This document shows, one piece after another, positions 25,501 through 33,592 of a stretch of DNA of 39,888 bases; the first letter of the stretch is position 1, and every line of letters starts with the position of its first letter. The DNA comes from Candidatus Cloacimonadota bacterium (GTDB lineage: Bacteria > Cloacimonadota > Cloacimonadia > Cloacimonadales > TCS61), in assembly GCA_023137125.1 (NCBI GenBank), contig JAGLPW010000137.1, positions 1 to 39,888 of the forward strand. The letters are read 5' to 3'. The notes beneath the pieces are model-generated. The model was not told where the DNA came from. It made no database searches and saw only the letters and a program-made list of their open reading frames with translations. Both the position numbers and the translations under genes were made by a program.

Positions 25501-26684
25501 AACCAGCGTTCAGTTTGATAACCGAGTGCTGTGATCGGATGATCATAGAAATCTGGATTTGTAGGTGGAGTTCTCTCATAATCAAGGAACTTAGTAATCA
25601 TTACTTCAAGTTGGGTAGCATTCTGTGCTGTCATTCTTGCCAATGTAACATCAGGCATCATATTGCCACTAACGTCTGCAAAGATATTATCGGAAACACA
25701 ATAATTATTGTATATTGGTGATACAACTGTATTACCTGTAGTACCATAATCACCCAGTAATAAAATTGCTGCCGGAGCAGGATCCCAACCTGTAGATGGA
25801 TCCATAATATCGTCGATATATCCTTCTATTGCTGATACTGTGTTTCCACCAACTTCTGCAGTTGTCATAACTACTGTGGGAATTCCTTGTTTTGTACGGA
25901 AAACTTTAATGGAATCTGCCCATGCTAAAAAGGTTGCATCATCTGGGCAGATGATAAGATATTCAGCACCGTCACGAGTTCTGAAATTTGATGTATAATC
26001 CATTGTAGGAAGTGATTCATAGTTAAGGATATGATCACTGAGAATTGGATCCCACCATCTGCTACGAAGATTATCAGCACCAAAATGTCCATTGCCACCA
26101 ACAAATTCTACTTCAACTTGTAGATCACGATATACAATCAATTCTTTTGTAACCGGATTATACTGGAAAGGTGTAATTCCCAACATAACCACATCTACAC
26201 CACGCATCTGAGTCTGCTTATCCAATGTTACGGGACTAGCAGGATAGAATGCATCTTTTGAATAAACAGCTTGATTCCTGCTATACTCAAGTGGACTATC
26301 ATCTGTATCAAGCGGAATACGTGGAGCAGGAGCAATTTCTACATTCAAGAAAATTTCAGTTCTTTGTGAAATAATATTAAGTTTTGCATAAGCACCTTGT
26401 GGAAGCGCAATCAAGCGTCCACCACCTGCAAGGTTAGGCGCACCTTCATCGTTTTGCAACAATACATCTGGTAAAAGTACATTTACCATATTCTCACCAT
26501 TAATCCTAATATCTGTAAGTGAGAATTCTTTAATAGAATAATTCACTGTGACACCAGAACTATTTCTTTGCTCTAAGCTAAAACCTGCATTTGACCAGCT
26601 ATCGTTATATTCAACAACTTGAGATGCAAATACCATATTTGCTAAAGCAACCATTACAACAATAAATAATGTTGTTTTTTTCAT
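22521..26684 (-). CDS. Gingipain-type C25 cysteine endopeptidase with T9SS sorting domain
   Basis: A 1387-residue exported protease. Residues 1-20 are a signal peptide and 21-210 a C25-type propeptide that should keep the zymogen inactive. The catalytic domain, about 240-635, begins EYLIICPDDATFLAWADSIK. It has the GD of LLLGDYG at 311-312, the catalytic His485 in QHRDHGS and the nucleophile Cys517 in FIFSINCLTG, matching the GHGS and ACVNG sites of gingipains. An Ig-like C25 tail follows (637-715). Then come two CARDB-like domains starting with Asp/Asn-rich loops (728-830, 842-945), a jelly-roll-like module (950-1080), two FN3-like domains (1088-1300) and the sorting domain (1310-1387). AGGAGG precedes the ATG. 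It is third in an operon after two M14 carboxypeptidases. P1 specificity (Arg or Lys) cannot be read by eye. Confidence 0.93.
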   Translation of the reverse strand: MKKTTLFIVVMVALANMVFASQVVEYNDSWSNAGFSLEQRNSSGVTVNYSIKEFSLTDIRINGENMVNVLLPDVLLQNDEGAPNLAGGGRLIALPQGAYAKLNIISQRTEIFLNVEIAPAPRIPLDTDDSPLEYSRNQAVYSKDAFYPASPVTLDKQTQMRGVDVVMLGITPFQYNPVTKELIVYRDLQVEVEFVGGNGHFGADNLRSRWWDPILSDHILNYESLPTMDYTSNFRTRDGAEYLIICPDDATFLAWADSIKVFRTKQGIPTVVMTTAEVGGNTVSAIEGYIDDIMDPSTGWDPAPAAILLLGDYGTTGNTVVSPIYNNYCVSDNIFADVSGNMMPDVTLARMTAQNATQLEVMITKFLDYERTPPTNPDFYDHPITALGYQTERWFQICSEAVAGFWEVNQGKTVNRVNAIYSGNPVTGPWSTATNTATVLNVFGPNGLGYIPATPGEVNCTWYGNANDVINGINDGAFMLQHRDHGSNTGWGEPGFQSSHINSLNNTDLPFIFSINCLTGKFNLAGECFAETFHRYTNTGENSGCLGIIAASEVSYSFVNDTFVWGMYDNMWPDFLPDYGTTPDSRDVLPAFANSAGKYFLQQSSWPYNTNNKAVTYALFHHHGDAFTTVYSEVPQDLTVVHDPVLMSGFSSFNVTANVGALIALSVNGELIGVADGTGSPVSITIDPQISPTIVDLVITMQNYYRYEVEIPVIPTDGPYVVYDSHIINDASGNGNGMLDYGEIVTLDFTVYNVGSEQANNVDVTISTTDDYVTITDATAYFGNITAGATVTVDDAFGLEVANDVPDGHVINFVVEANGGEIWESDFSDELHAPILTAEEYIIDDATGNNNGIIDPGETVTFYIPTNNEGSSDSPSAIGTLTSTEPLITIVDETYTLGEIAAGSSVDAIYTVTADSEISLGTPITFNYEVDADAYSIQNYFTTIVGLIVEDFESNNFLNFDWQFSGNADWLISTDAYEGFYSATSGNIADNQTSSIYLEVNVLAAGELTFYKKVSSEGSWDYLRFFIDNSEMDSWSGTVPWGQETYQLSAGTHTLKWEYDKDGSVSSGSDCAWIDYIVFPAIAFVPPLNSPENVEAAIVDFNDVVITWEAPEELMSENETIGKVGKIVIGQRTSGTNEVPVSDTRSLTGFKVYEGGNEIVEITDPSTLTYTDEAIDAGDYVYTVTAIYDDGESYPSDPANVTVELPAPTDVTAASQDPDVIVSWIEPTRGIVSYNVYRNTELIAEDVMSSPYEDLNVPSGNYTYNVTTIYDGDWESEMSNGAFVAHTDVDNLLKPEVTELTGNYPNPFNPTTTISFSTNEAGYVSINIYNMKGQLVKTLVNEYLDAAFHNVSWNGKDNSSKTVSSGIYFYKMKSSSYTSTKKMILMK

Positions 26685-26719
26685 ACTTTTTTTCCTCCTA
26701 TTTTTTTTAGTTTTCTTTT

Positions 26720-29083
26720 TTATTTTAGAAGCAGCATTTTTTTTGTGTTCATATAATTGCCACTTTTCAATTTATAAAAATAAACACCTGAACTAACTTG
26801 TTTATTGTTTTCATCTGTTCCATCCCATACAACTTCACTTGTTCCTAATCCAATGTTTGAGAAAGAGTTGAAAACTTTCACTTTCTGTCCTTTAAGATTA
26901 TAAATTATTATTTCGGTATTTTCAATGTTTTGGGTGTTTGTTTCAAAAGCAATTGTTGTGCTGGGATTAAATGGATTTGGATAGTTGCTGATTAGTTTAA
27001 CCTTGAGAAGAACATTCTCGTTAGAAGCGTGAGCGATACCGGTCGGTGGAAATGAAATGTAGTCTAACCAAGCACAATCAGAGCCACTTGATACATCACC
27101 ATCCTTATCATATTCCCATTTGAAAACATGATTCCCGGCTTCTACAAAGTAAGAGCTATATCCCCAGTCAGAGTTGCCTGACCAACGTTCAACAAACATT
27201 CCATCAATATAAAATTTTAGATAATCATAACCGGCTTCCGATGAAGTTTTTCTATAGAAAGAGATATTGCCATCGAAAGTTGTTTCTAAATTAATTAATA
27301 ATCCAGATTCCTGATTATCATTTATATCACCCGATTTTGCTGAATATATTCCTTCATATGGGTTTGCATTATCAATGATCCAATCTGTATCACCTGCAAA
27401 CTCCCATGAGAATGATGAAAAATCTCCTGTTTCAAAATCTTCTGTCTCACTTTCATATAATTCAAAATCAAAAACCGTACTTTGTTCATTTACAGCAATC
27501 TCTTCCAAAGCTGTTGCAAAACCTTCTGCAGAAATCTGTATTTCATATGAGTCTTCGTGAACACAGAGGATTTCATATTCTCCATTCTCATTTGTTATAA
27601 CAGGGTCAAGGGGAGTATTTAACAATTCTACTTCAGCATTTTCAATAGGATCAGAATTGAAAGCATTCAAAACCACACCACTTATTGTGAATTGGGGGCT
27701 TTCTTCCAACTGAATATTTTGAATTACAACATTATTATCAAAGATCTGAACATTCTGGACAGTTTGAGGGAAATACCCAAAGGCATTGAACTTTACGTCA
27801 TAAGTACCCGGAAATAACATACGATGATAATCTCCAATATCCGGGTCTGTAAAAACTTCAGAGTTGTCAATATCGTGATTTAATATTGTGATCTCTGCAA
27901 GAAGAGGTTCGGCAGAAGTATTTGTTACAACACCACGAATACCATATAAACACTCTTCCATATATAGAAGAAAAGACTGACGATTGTATTCCCAATGCGC
28001 TTCCAATTGTGATTCAGGAAGATATTTTTCGTCGGCAAGTTCAAGCGTCATCTCTCTGCATCTTTGAAAACAATTCATATAGTCTTGTCGGCCACCATTC
28101 ATTGTGAACCAAGCATAACCATTAGTAATTCCATTGTCAAATTCATCCATATAACCTAATGGTGCGTATAGATGAACAGTATCTGCATAAGTATGACATA
28201 CCTCCTGCCACCATTCATCATCTGCAGAAAGTTGTGCCCAGGTATCCCAAGGATAATTCACCAATTCTATACCACTATGAAGATTTGAGGACAACACGAA
28301 AGTTTGCTCTTCAGCAAAGTCCATCATAATGATACTCTCCGGTTGCCATTCATTCCCATCGGGGTGAGAACCATCTTCTGGGTCAGGAAAGTTCCTATTT
28401 AAGTCAATACTGTTTGCATTATTTCTTGTTGCATCCCAAACTGTATGGTTCCCGCCTGCATATGTTCCATCGGGGTTTGAGAGAGGATTGATATGGATCT
28501 CAATATTATCAACAATATTTGTGATACGATCATTCGTACCATAATTTTCTGTTAAGTAATCGATAAGATGAAGCAATAAAATAAATGTAACAAGTTCATT
28601 TCCATGCATTTGACCAGTATAGAAAAATTCCGGTTCATTTTCTTCAACATTGGGATTATCGGAAATTTTAGCAACAAGTATATCACGTCCTTCTACGGAT
28701 TGGCCAATATTGGTAACAGTACAAATATCAGGATAATCAATAGCAAATTGGTTCATTATATCAACATAAGTTTCGTATGTTGGATAACTATCCCAATTTC
28801 GCATTTCTTCTTTGCTGGTTGCCATAACAGAATCCCATGATTTCTGAAATGGTTTTATTAGTGAATAACTATAACCTAATTGATTAAAATTGGACAATTC
28901 TCTTTGATTGGCATATGCATATACTGTGTTACCAATTACATTATCTATCGATATTATTCTTGATATTTTGTTAACTTCTTCTTTTGAATTTATTTGAAAT
29001 TTAAAATAAATTTCATTACTTTTCGCAAGAAGCGGAATAAGTAACAAAAGTAAAGAAACAACAATACCGATCTTTTTCAACAT
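26720..29083 (-). CDS. Secreted M14 zinc carboxypeptidase with T9SS sorting domain (B)
   Basis: A 787-residue exported peptidase. Residues 1-20 are a signal peptide, followed by a short pro-region to about 95. The M14 domain (about 100-370) has zinc ligands His160 and Glu163 in MHGNE and His269 in NLHSG, the substrate-binding DLNRNF at 227-232, and a catalytic Glu348 in TLELAD. Two carboxypeptidase-regulatory-like beta domains (373-455, 458-545) follow. After them come a jelly-roll-like module (552-680) closely similar to those in the C25 and other M14 proteins, and the sorting domain (700-787, ending KKMLLLK). The LHSG and pocket arrangement resemble CPD/CPM-type enzymes, which remove C-terminal Arg or Lys; that specificity is inference. 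It lies 10 bases after the first M14 gene and 35 before the C25 gene. Confidence 0.92.
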   Translation of the reverse strand: MLKKIGIVVSLLLLLIPLLAKSNEIYFKFQINSKEEVNKISRIISIDNVIGNTVYAYANQRELSNFNQLGYSYSLIKPFQKSWDSVMATSKEEMRNWDSYPTYETYVDIMNQFAIDYPDICTVTNIGQSVEGRDILVAKISDNPNVEENEPEFFYTGQMHGNELVTFILLLHLIDYLTENYGTNDRITNIVDNIEIHINPLSNPDGTYAGGNHTVWDATRNNANSIDLNRNFPDPEDGSHPDGNEWQPESIIMMDFAEEQTFVLSSNLHSGIELVNYPWDTWAQLSADDEWWQEVCHTYADTVHLYAPLGYMDEFDNGITNGYAWFTMNGGRQDYMNCFQRCREMTLELADEKYLPESQLEAHWEYNRQSFLLYMEECLYGIRGVVTNTSAEPLLAEITILNHDIDNSEVFTDPDIGDYHRMLFPGTYDVKFNAFGYFPQTVQNVQIFDNNVVIQNIQLEESPQFTISGVVLNAFNSDPIENAEVELLNTPLDPVITNENGEYEILCVHEDSYEIQISAEGFATALEEIAVNEQSTVFDFELYESETEDFETGDFSSFSWEFAGDTDWIIDNANPYEGIYSAKSGDINDNQESGLLINLETTFDGNISFYRKTSSEAGYDYLKFYIDGMFVERWSGNSDWGYSSYFVEAGNHVFKWEYDKDGDVSSGSDCAWLDYISFPPTGIAHASNENVLLKVKLISNYPNPFNPSTTIAFETNTQNIENTEIIIYNLKGQKVKVFNSFSNIGLGTSEVVWDGTDENNKQVSSGVYFYKLKSGNYMNTKKMLLLK

Positions 29084-29093
29084 TAATACTCCG

Positions 29094-31574
29094 TTATTTT
29101 AAGAGAATTATTTTCTTCACGCTTGTATAATCTTTTTCAGGTACAGAGGCATCGAAATGAGAAAAATAGATACCAGTAGAAACTTTCTTGCCATGATTAT
29201 CGGTTCCATCCCAGATCACCTGATGAGTTCCAGCTGTTTTGTTTTCATCAATTAGTGTTTTGATTTTTTGACCTTTGATATTGTATAATGTTAGGGTAAC
29301 TTTAGTTTCACTGCCCAGGCTATAACTGAAGGTTGTTGTTGGATTAAACGGATTTGGATAATTACCATTGAATTTAATATTTGCTGGAACTCCGTTTTCA
29401 TTTGGAGTAACTGCCACAGAAGATGTAGGAAAGGTTATTTGATCTATCCAGCCACAATCTTGATATGATGATACTCCACCATCTTTATAATATTCCCATT
29501 TAAATGTATGAAATCCTAATTCAATATCGAATGTTTCAAGTTCCCAATTCCCATATCCGCTCCAACTATCCTGAAGTTCATTATCAATGTAAAAACGCAG
29601 ATAATCGTATCCATCTTCTGAAGAAACTTTTTGATAGAAAGATATTTCATTTTCTTCTTGAACGTAAAGTGAGATAGAAAGCGAAGTTGTTTGATCATGA
29701 TAAATCGAACCGGATCTTGCTGAGTAGTTACCGGAAAAAACAGTTGAATTGTCAATTACCCAATAATTATTCCCGGATAAATTCCAACTATTTGCAAATT
29801 CCCCATTTTCAAAAGTACCGTCCGGCATTGCATATAATTCAAAATCTATTACATTACTTGAAGCAGTTACAAGGTATTGTTCTAAAATACCTGCATGGTC
29901 AGAACTGTATACAGCTATTGTATAATTAAATTCGTATAGATCTTCTATTGTGTATTCACCATTTTCGTTTGTAATAACAGGTGAAATTCCAAATTCCTGA
30001 ATTGCTACTGTAGCGTATGCAGCTGGTTCTGCAGTATCACCATCTAGAACTACACCAGATAGATCGATTGTACTACTGGAGGGAACTAATTCAATATTGA
30101 GTGATGTAACATCATCATTGATCACAACATTTTCAATTGTCTGTGAGTCATAACCATATGCAGAAAAAGTAACATCATAAGAACCATTTGTGAGAAGGCG
30201 GTAATACCTTCCAAATTCCTCATTACTTGTATACGGTTCACGGTAAACTCCCGTATCGTCTATACCTTCGATAAAGATAACTGCTTCAATTGGATCACCA
30301 GAATCCACATCAGTGATAAGTCCGGTTAGTATAGAGCCATTAACCCTATCCAGAAGGATCATTGCTGCGTCAATATTATCTTCACAAATACCTCCTACCT
30401 GTCCGGCAGGTGGGATGAATTCTGTAGCCAGTTCAATCGTAAAACTAAAAATACCATGAGTTCCATATGAATAATCATCTGTAGTACCAGTGCAAGGATA
30501 TAGGTCCCATCCGGGCAATGGAGTATAGTTACCTCCATTTTGAGCTGGAATTGTAACAGCCATATCTATGGCAAGTTCTTCCAGAGCTTCCTGATCCGGT
30601 GCCACAACACCATAAGCATATCCATAAGGATATAGTACTAATTCGCTATAGCTATGATAACTTATCCCTGCAACAAAATGATGGTTTTCGATCAAACTTT
30701 GAACTGCCTGTGTTTCAGGTTCGGAAAAAGCAGACGTTCCCTGATAAGTCTCACTAGTCCAGTCAGTACTGGCACCACCCCATTCCCAACTGTAATTCCT
30801 ATTGGGATCAACTCCATCTTCTGCGTAATATCCTGTTACATCAATTTGTCCATTTTCATTATTATCACAGATATTCTTACGCCACATTGTGTAAATTTCA
30901 TCTGTTACAATTTTATGCCCATTTGGATTCACAAGTAGAACGAACCAAATTTGTGTATTGTCAACATTATCGGTAATTTCAGGATCTGTACCGTAGTTAT
31001 CAATTATGTGGTTTAAGATAGCCATATTCACTTCCAAGCTAATCGGTTCACGAGCATGATGCTCGGATAGATAATAAATGGAGGGTTCATCTTCTTCTGT
31101 TTCTACGTTATCAGAAACTTTCATTACCCATATCTCATGATAATAATCGTCATAATTTGAATTCCCGGCATCTGAGTACTGTTTACCGCGGCTATCTCCA
31201 ATATCATATAGCTTACAAATATTTGGATAATCCATTTCTATCTGTTGCAGTTCTGCTAACATTTCTTCATAGTTTATATATCCGTCGAGATCTGTTAGAC
31301 CTTTTAAATTCCTTTTCATCTGCTCTTCTGTTTGTGTAATAACCACATCATAGCCTTGTGCAAGTAGTTCTTGATATTCTACCTCGGATACGACAATATC
31401 TAGAAATTCTCCAGGTTTATAAGCAGCAACATCATAATTTGTATCATTAAATGTTTTTATGATTTGCAAATCTGGGTTATTAAATCTAATTACATAGTTA
31501 CCATCTGCAACTAACATTGTAACTGAAGAAAACAATATTATTAATATTAATAAAAATAAATTACTTTTTTTCAT
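29094..31574 (-). CDS. Secreted M14 carboxypeptidase, CPT-like, with T9SS sorting domain (A)
   Basis: First gene of the protease operon, 826 residues. Residues 1-23 are a signal peptide, with a pro-region to about 90. The M14 domain (about 97-415) carries zinc ligands His173 and Glu176 in HHARE and His307 in SYHSYS. NPNGH at 216-220, the MWRKN arginine at 232, DPNRNYSW at 256-263 and catalytic Glu381 in TIELAT complete the site, an arrangement like carboxypeptidase T. Two CarboxypepD-regulatory-like domains (415-500, 505-585), a jelly-roll-like module (590-715) and the sorting domain (740-826, ending KKIILLK) follow. AAGGAG precedes the ATG. It is not a simple duplicate of the downstream M14: active-site spacing and inserts differ, so the two likely favour different C-terminal residues. 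Confidence 0.92.
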   Translation of the reverse strand: MKKSNLFLLILIILFSSVTMLVADGNYVIRFNNPDLQIIKTFNDTNYDVAAYKPGEFLDIVVSEVEYQELLAQGYDVVITQTEEQMKRNLKGLTDLDGYINYEEMLAELQQIEMDYPNICKLYDIGDSRGKQYSDAGNSNYDDYYHEIWVMKVSDNVETEEDEPSIYYLSEHHAREPISLEVNMAILNHIIDNYGTDPEITDNVDNTQIWFVLLVNPNGHKIVTDEIYTMWRKNICDNNENGQIDVTGYYAEDGVDPNRNYSWEWGGASTDWTSETYQGTSAFSEPETQAVQSLIENHHFVAGISYHSYSELVLYPYGYAYGVVAPDQEALEELAIDMAVTIPAQNGGNYTPLPGWDLYPCTGTTDDYSYGTHGIFSFTIELATEFIPPAGQVGGICEDNIDAAMILLDRVNGSILTGLITDVDSGDPIEAVIFIEGIDDTGVYREPYTSNEEFGRYYRLLTNGSYDVTFSAYGYDSQTIENVVINDDVTSLNIELVPSSSTIDLSGVVLDGDTAEPAAYATVAIQEFGISPVITNENGEYTIEDLYEFNYTIAVYSSDHAGILEQYLVTASSNVIDFELYAMPDGTFENGEFANSWNLSGNNYWVIDNSTVFSGNYSARSGSIYHDQTTSLSISLYVQEENEISFYQKVSSEDGYDYLRFYIDNELQDSWSGYGNWELETFDIELGFHTFKWEYYKDGGVSSYQDCGWIDQITFPTSSVAVTPNENGVPANIKFNGNYPNPFNPTTTFSYSLGSETKVTLTLYNIKGQKIKTLIDENKTAGTHQVIWDGTDNHGKKVSTGIYFSHFDASVPEKDYTSVKKIILLK

Positions 31575-31650
31575 AATATCTCCTTATTATTAATTATTAT
31601 ATATATGCAATAATTGTTCCAAAAATGAATAGTAAGTCTACTGTTTACAA

Positions 31651-31683
31651 TACAAAACTGCCGATAATTTCGGCAGTTTTGTA
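31651..31683 (-). terminator. Intrinsic terminator of the TPR gene
   Basis: A perfect 14-base stem TACAAAACTGCCGA/TCGGCAGTTTTGTA with a five-base loop. On the minus strand the right arm ends TTTTGTATTG. It lies 25 bases after the TPR gene and before the protease operon promoter, insulating the two. Confidence 0.8.
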
Positions 31684-31707
31684 ATAATAATTATCTTTTT
31701 TTTGGAA

Positions 31708-32346
31708 TTATTGTGTTTCCAATAATTTTTTCAGTTCTGCTTTTAATGATTCAACTTCTTCGTCGGTTACTTCATCTTCATGATCTTTTTCTTCATATTT
31801 CATGCCATTCTCAAGGGTTAGAAATGCAGCTTCATAATCACCTAATTCTTTTTGGATTTTGGCAAGTTGTATATATGCGTCAAAATGATCTTCGCGTACT
31901 TCAATTGCTTTAATTGTAGCAACTTCCGCACCTTTGAAATCTTGTTGTTTCATAAGAGCTTCACCTTTATGACGCCAAGGACAAGACCATGTTGGAAAGT
32001 CTGCATTAAGCTTTTCATAGACTGCAATAGATTCTTCCAATTCACCTAATTCTAATAGTAAATTAGCGTAAGAAAATTTTGTGCGTGTATCTAAAGAATC
32101 TAAATTTTCTTCTAAAATATTGAGATTTCTGTGTAATTCTATTGTGTAAAGATATGATAACATTAAAACTGATTTACTCTCTTCAGCATCTTCACTGTTG
32201 GAATTGTAATGTTCAATTGCTTTTTGGAAATTCTCAAAATTCTGATCTTGCTGATAAGTTTTAAACAGTTCGTTTTCACTATGCTCTTCTGCTGTTAGAA
32301 ATGCTATTGAAACTACTGCTATAACCAATATTACGATTTTTTTCAT
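31708..32346 (-). CDS. Exported TPR-repeat protein
   Basis: A 212-residue protein with a signal peptide (residues 1-19, MKKIVILVIAVVSIAFLTA). Residues 75-180 contain three tetratricopeptide units, clearest in SYANLLLELGELEESIAVYE, CPWRHKGEALMKQQDFKGAE and DAYIQLAKIQKELGDYEAAF. It ends in a charged coiled tail rich in Glu and Lys. TPRs mediate protein-protein contacts, here in the periplasm. It is a single gene with its own AGGAG site and terminator, placed between the protease operon and a tRNA. It may assist export or assembly of envelope proteins, but nothing in the sequence names a partner. Confidence 0.85.
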   Translation of the reverse strand: MKKIVILVIAVVSIAFLTAEEHSENELFKTYQQDQNFENFQKAIEHYNSNSEDAEESKSVLMLSYLYTIELHRNLNILEENLDSLDTRTKFSYANLLLELGELEESIAVYEKLNADFPTWSCPWRHKGEALMKQQDFKGAEVATIKAIEVREDHFDAYIQLAKIQKELGDYEAAFLTLENGMKYEEKDHEDEVTDEEVESLKAELKKLLETQ

Positions 32347-32420
32347 TTATCTCTCCTAAGTTTTATTGAAACTAAAAAATATTGGACATAATTAAGTGTC
32401 AAAATATTTTTGCTTTGTGT

Positions 32421-32497
32421 GCGCCCGTGGCTCAATTGGATAGAGCATCTGACTTCGGATCAGAGGGTTAGGGGTTCGAGTCCTCTCGGGCGTGCCA
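32421..32497 (+). tRNA. tRNA-Arg, anticodon TCG
   Basis: Seventy-seven bases form a cloverleaf with acceptor GCGCCCG, anticodon stem TCTGA/TCAGA and loop CTTCGGA, giving anticodon UCG. The T-loop is TTCGAGT and CCA is encoded. Apart from the anticodon arm it is nearly identical to the tRNA-Arg at 11133-11209, so the two are recent duplicates or are kept alike. Confidence 0.95.
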
Positions 32498-32617
32498 TTT
32501 TTTTATAAGCACGGATACAACTTAAAACTAAATTGATTAGAATCCCTCTTCTTGCACGAGTTCGACCACGAGCTGGAATCTGAAATTGAGTTTGCGAAAT
32601 TTCAGCAGCGAAGTAGC

Positions 32618-32652
32618 GCTGACACGATGAAACAGCGTTTCGTCGATTCAGC
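32618..32652 (+). repeat. Long hairpin abutting the tRNA 3'-end copy
   Basis: GCTGA and TCAGC form the outer stem, a 2-by-2 internal loop follows, then CGATGAAAC pairs with GTTTCGTCG (one T-G pair) over a three-base loop AGC. The hairpin ends at the base before the tRNA-Arg 3'-end copy. No T-run follows, so it is not a terminator. Confidence 0.7.
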
Positions 32653-32676
32653 AATCCTCTCGGGCGTGCCATTTAT
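32653..32676 (+). repeat. Copy of tRNA-Arg 3' end (attachment-site-like)
   Basis: Twenty-four bases are identical to the 3' end of the tRNA-Arg(ACG) gene at 11128-11151, including the six bases after CC. The adjacent tRNA-Arg(TCG) differs from it in its T-arm and in the bases after CCA. It is in the same orientation as the neighbouring tRNA, 174 bases downstream of that tRNA's CCA. Confidence 0.75.
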
Positions 32677-32790
32677 ACTTCGGCTTGTGAGCGAAGTGAG
32701 CAAACGATACCATAAGAATTGTAAACAAATTGCATTATCTGTTTATTACAACTCACAGATTCTCACGGATTGCATAGGTATAATATAAAA

Positions 32791-33555
32791 TTAATATATA
32801 TTATATAATCTCAGATACAATTCTACTAATGTATTTCCTGCAAGAATATAAACCAAAGCCCCAATTATAAGAAAAGGACCAAATGGAAACTGTCTTTTAC
32901 GATCATGTTTACTGATTAATAGTACTACAAGTGCTACCAATGAAGAAAATAAAACCGTGAATAGTGTCCCCTCAACTCCAAGAAAAGCACCAATTGCTGC
33001 AATAAGTTTTATGTCACCACCACCAAGTCCATCTTTTCCAGTAGTTTTATGAAAGAAAAAAGCAGTAAACAGGAAAAGAATAAAACCTGATAAAGCCCCG
33101 ATTCCAGCAGACATCCAGCCAACATCGGTATTTGGAAGAAATGAGAAGATGAAACCAATAGCTACAAGAGGAAGCGATAATTTGTCTGGTATTATGTGAT
33201 GATATAGATCGATAAAAAAAATGATCAATCCAAACGATATAAAAATTGCATATTTGAAAAAAACTAACGATATTTCAGAATTCTGACTTGCAAAAAGAAG
33301 CATCAGCAAAATGGGTGTTAATAATTCCACAAGAAAATAATGAATATTGATCTTTGCACCACAATATGAACATTTACCTTTTAATAAAATGTAGCTAATG
33401 ATTGGAATATTATGATAGGATTTTATTTTTGTTTTGCATGTTGGACAACTTGAATCCGGGAAAACGACCGATTTCTTTATTGGAATTCTGGAAATGCAAA
33501 CGTTGAAGAAGCTTCCAAAAACTGCTCCGAATATAAATATTATTAGATAGAACAT
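32791..33555 (-). CDS. pilD: Prepilin peptidase (PilD/GspO)
   Basis: A 254-residue inner-membrane aspartic protease that removes the leader of type IV pilins or pseudopilins and N-methylates the new end. The start FGAVFGSFFNVCISRIP is typical. Two CxxC pairs, in SCPTCK (37-40) and CSYCG (62-65), form the zinc site of the methyltransferase part. The catalytic aspartates are in FIDLYHHIIPD and GGGDIK. Eight helices fit the family. The ATG has no Shine-Dalgarno: the preceding bases are a T-run that closes the terminator hairpin of pilC. It is the last gene of the pilus/secretion cluster. Confidence 0.95.
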   Translation of the reverse strand: MFYLIIFIFGAVFGSFFNVCISRIPIKKSVVFPDSSCPTCKTKIKSYHNIPIISYILLKGKCSYCGAKINIHYFLVELLTPILLMLLFASQNSEISLVFFKYAIFISFGLIIFFIDLYHHIIPDKLSLPLVAIGFIFSFLPNTDVGWMSAGIGALSGFILFLFTAFFFHKTTGKDGLGGGDIKLIAAIGAFLGVEGTLFTVLFSSLVALVVLLISKHDRKRQFPFGPFLIIGALVYILAGNTLVELYLRLYNIY

Positions 33556-33556
33556 A

Positions 33557-33584
33557 ATAAAAAATGCCCGGTTACCCGGGCATT
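33557..33584 (-). terminator. Intrinsic terminator between pilC and pilD
   Basis: On the minus strand AATGCCCGG pairs with CCGGGCATT over a four-base loop (33563-33584) and runs straight into six T residues. It begins eight bases after the pilC stop and ends two bases before the pilD ATG, so it separates pilD expression from the rest or leaves it to read-through. Confidence 0.85.
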
Positions 33585-33592
33585 AAGTTTCT

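Larger units (their letters stand above)
32498..32790. other. Gene-free stretch with hairpins and a tRNA 3'-end copy
   Basis: No gene is supported. It holds a stem-loop at 32580-32605 (CTGAAATT/AATTTCAG), a strong hairpin at 32618-32652, a tRNA-Arg 3'-end copy at 32653-32676, and decayed CACGGAT-type repeat pieces near 32512 and 32757-32772. The arrangement looks like a small non-coding element behind the tRNA. Confidence 0.65.

Noticed and set aside
32460-32672. Small minus-strand reading frame starting MARPRG
   Set aside because: It is read across the tRNA-Arg gene and its 3'-end copy; such MARPRG peptides are antisense translations of tRNA ends, not genes.
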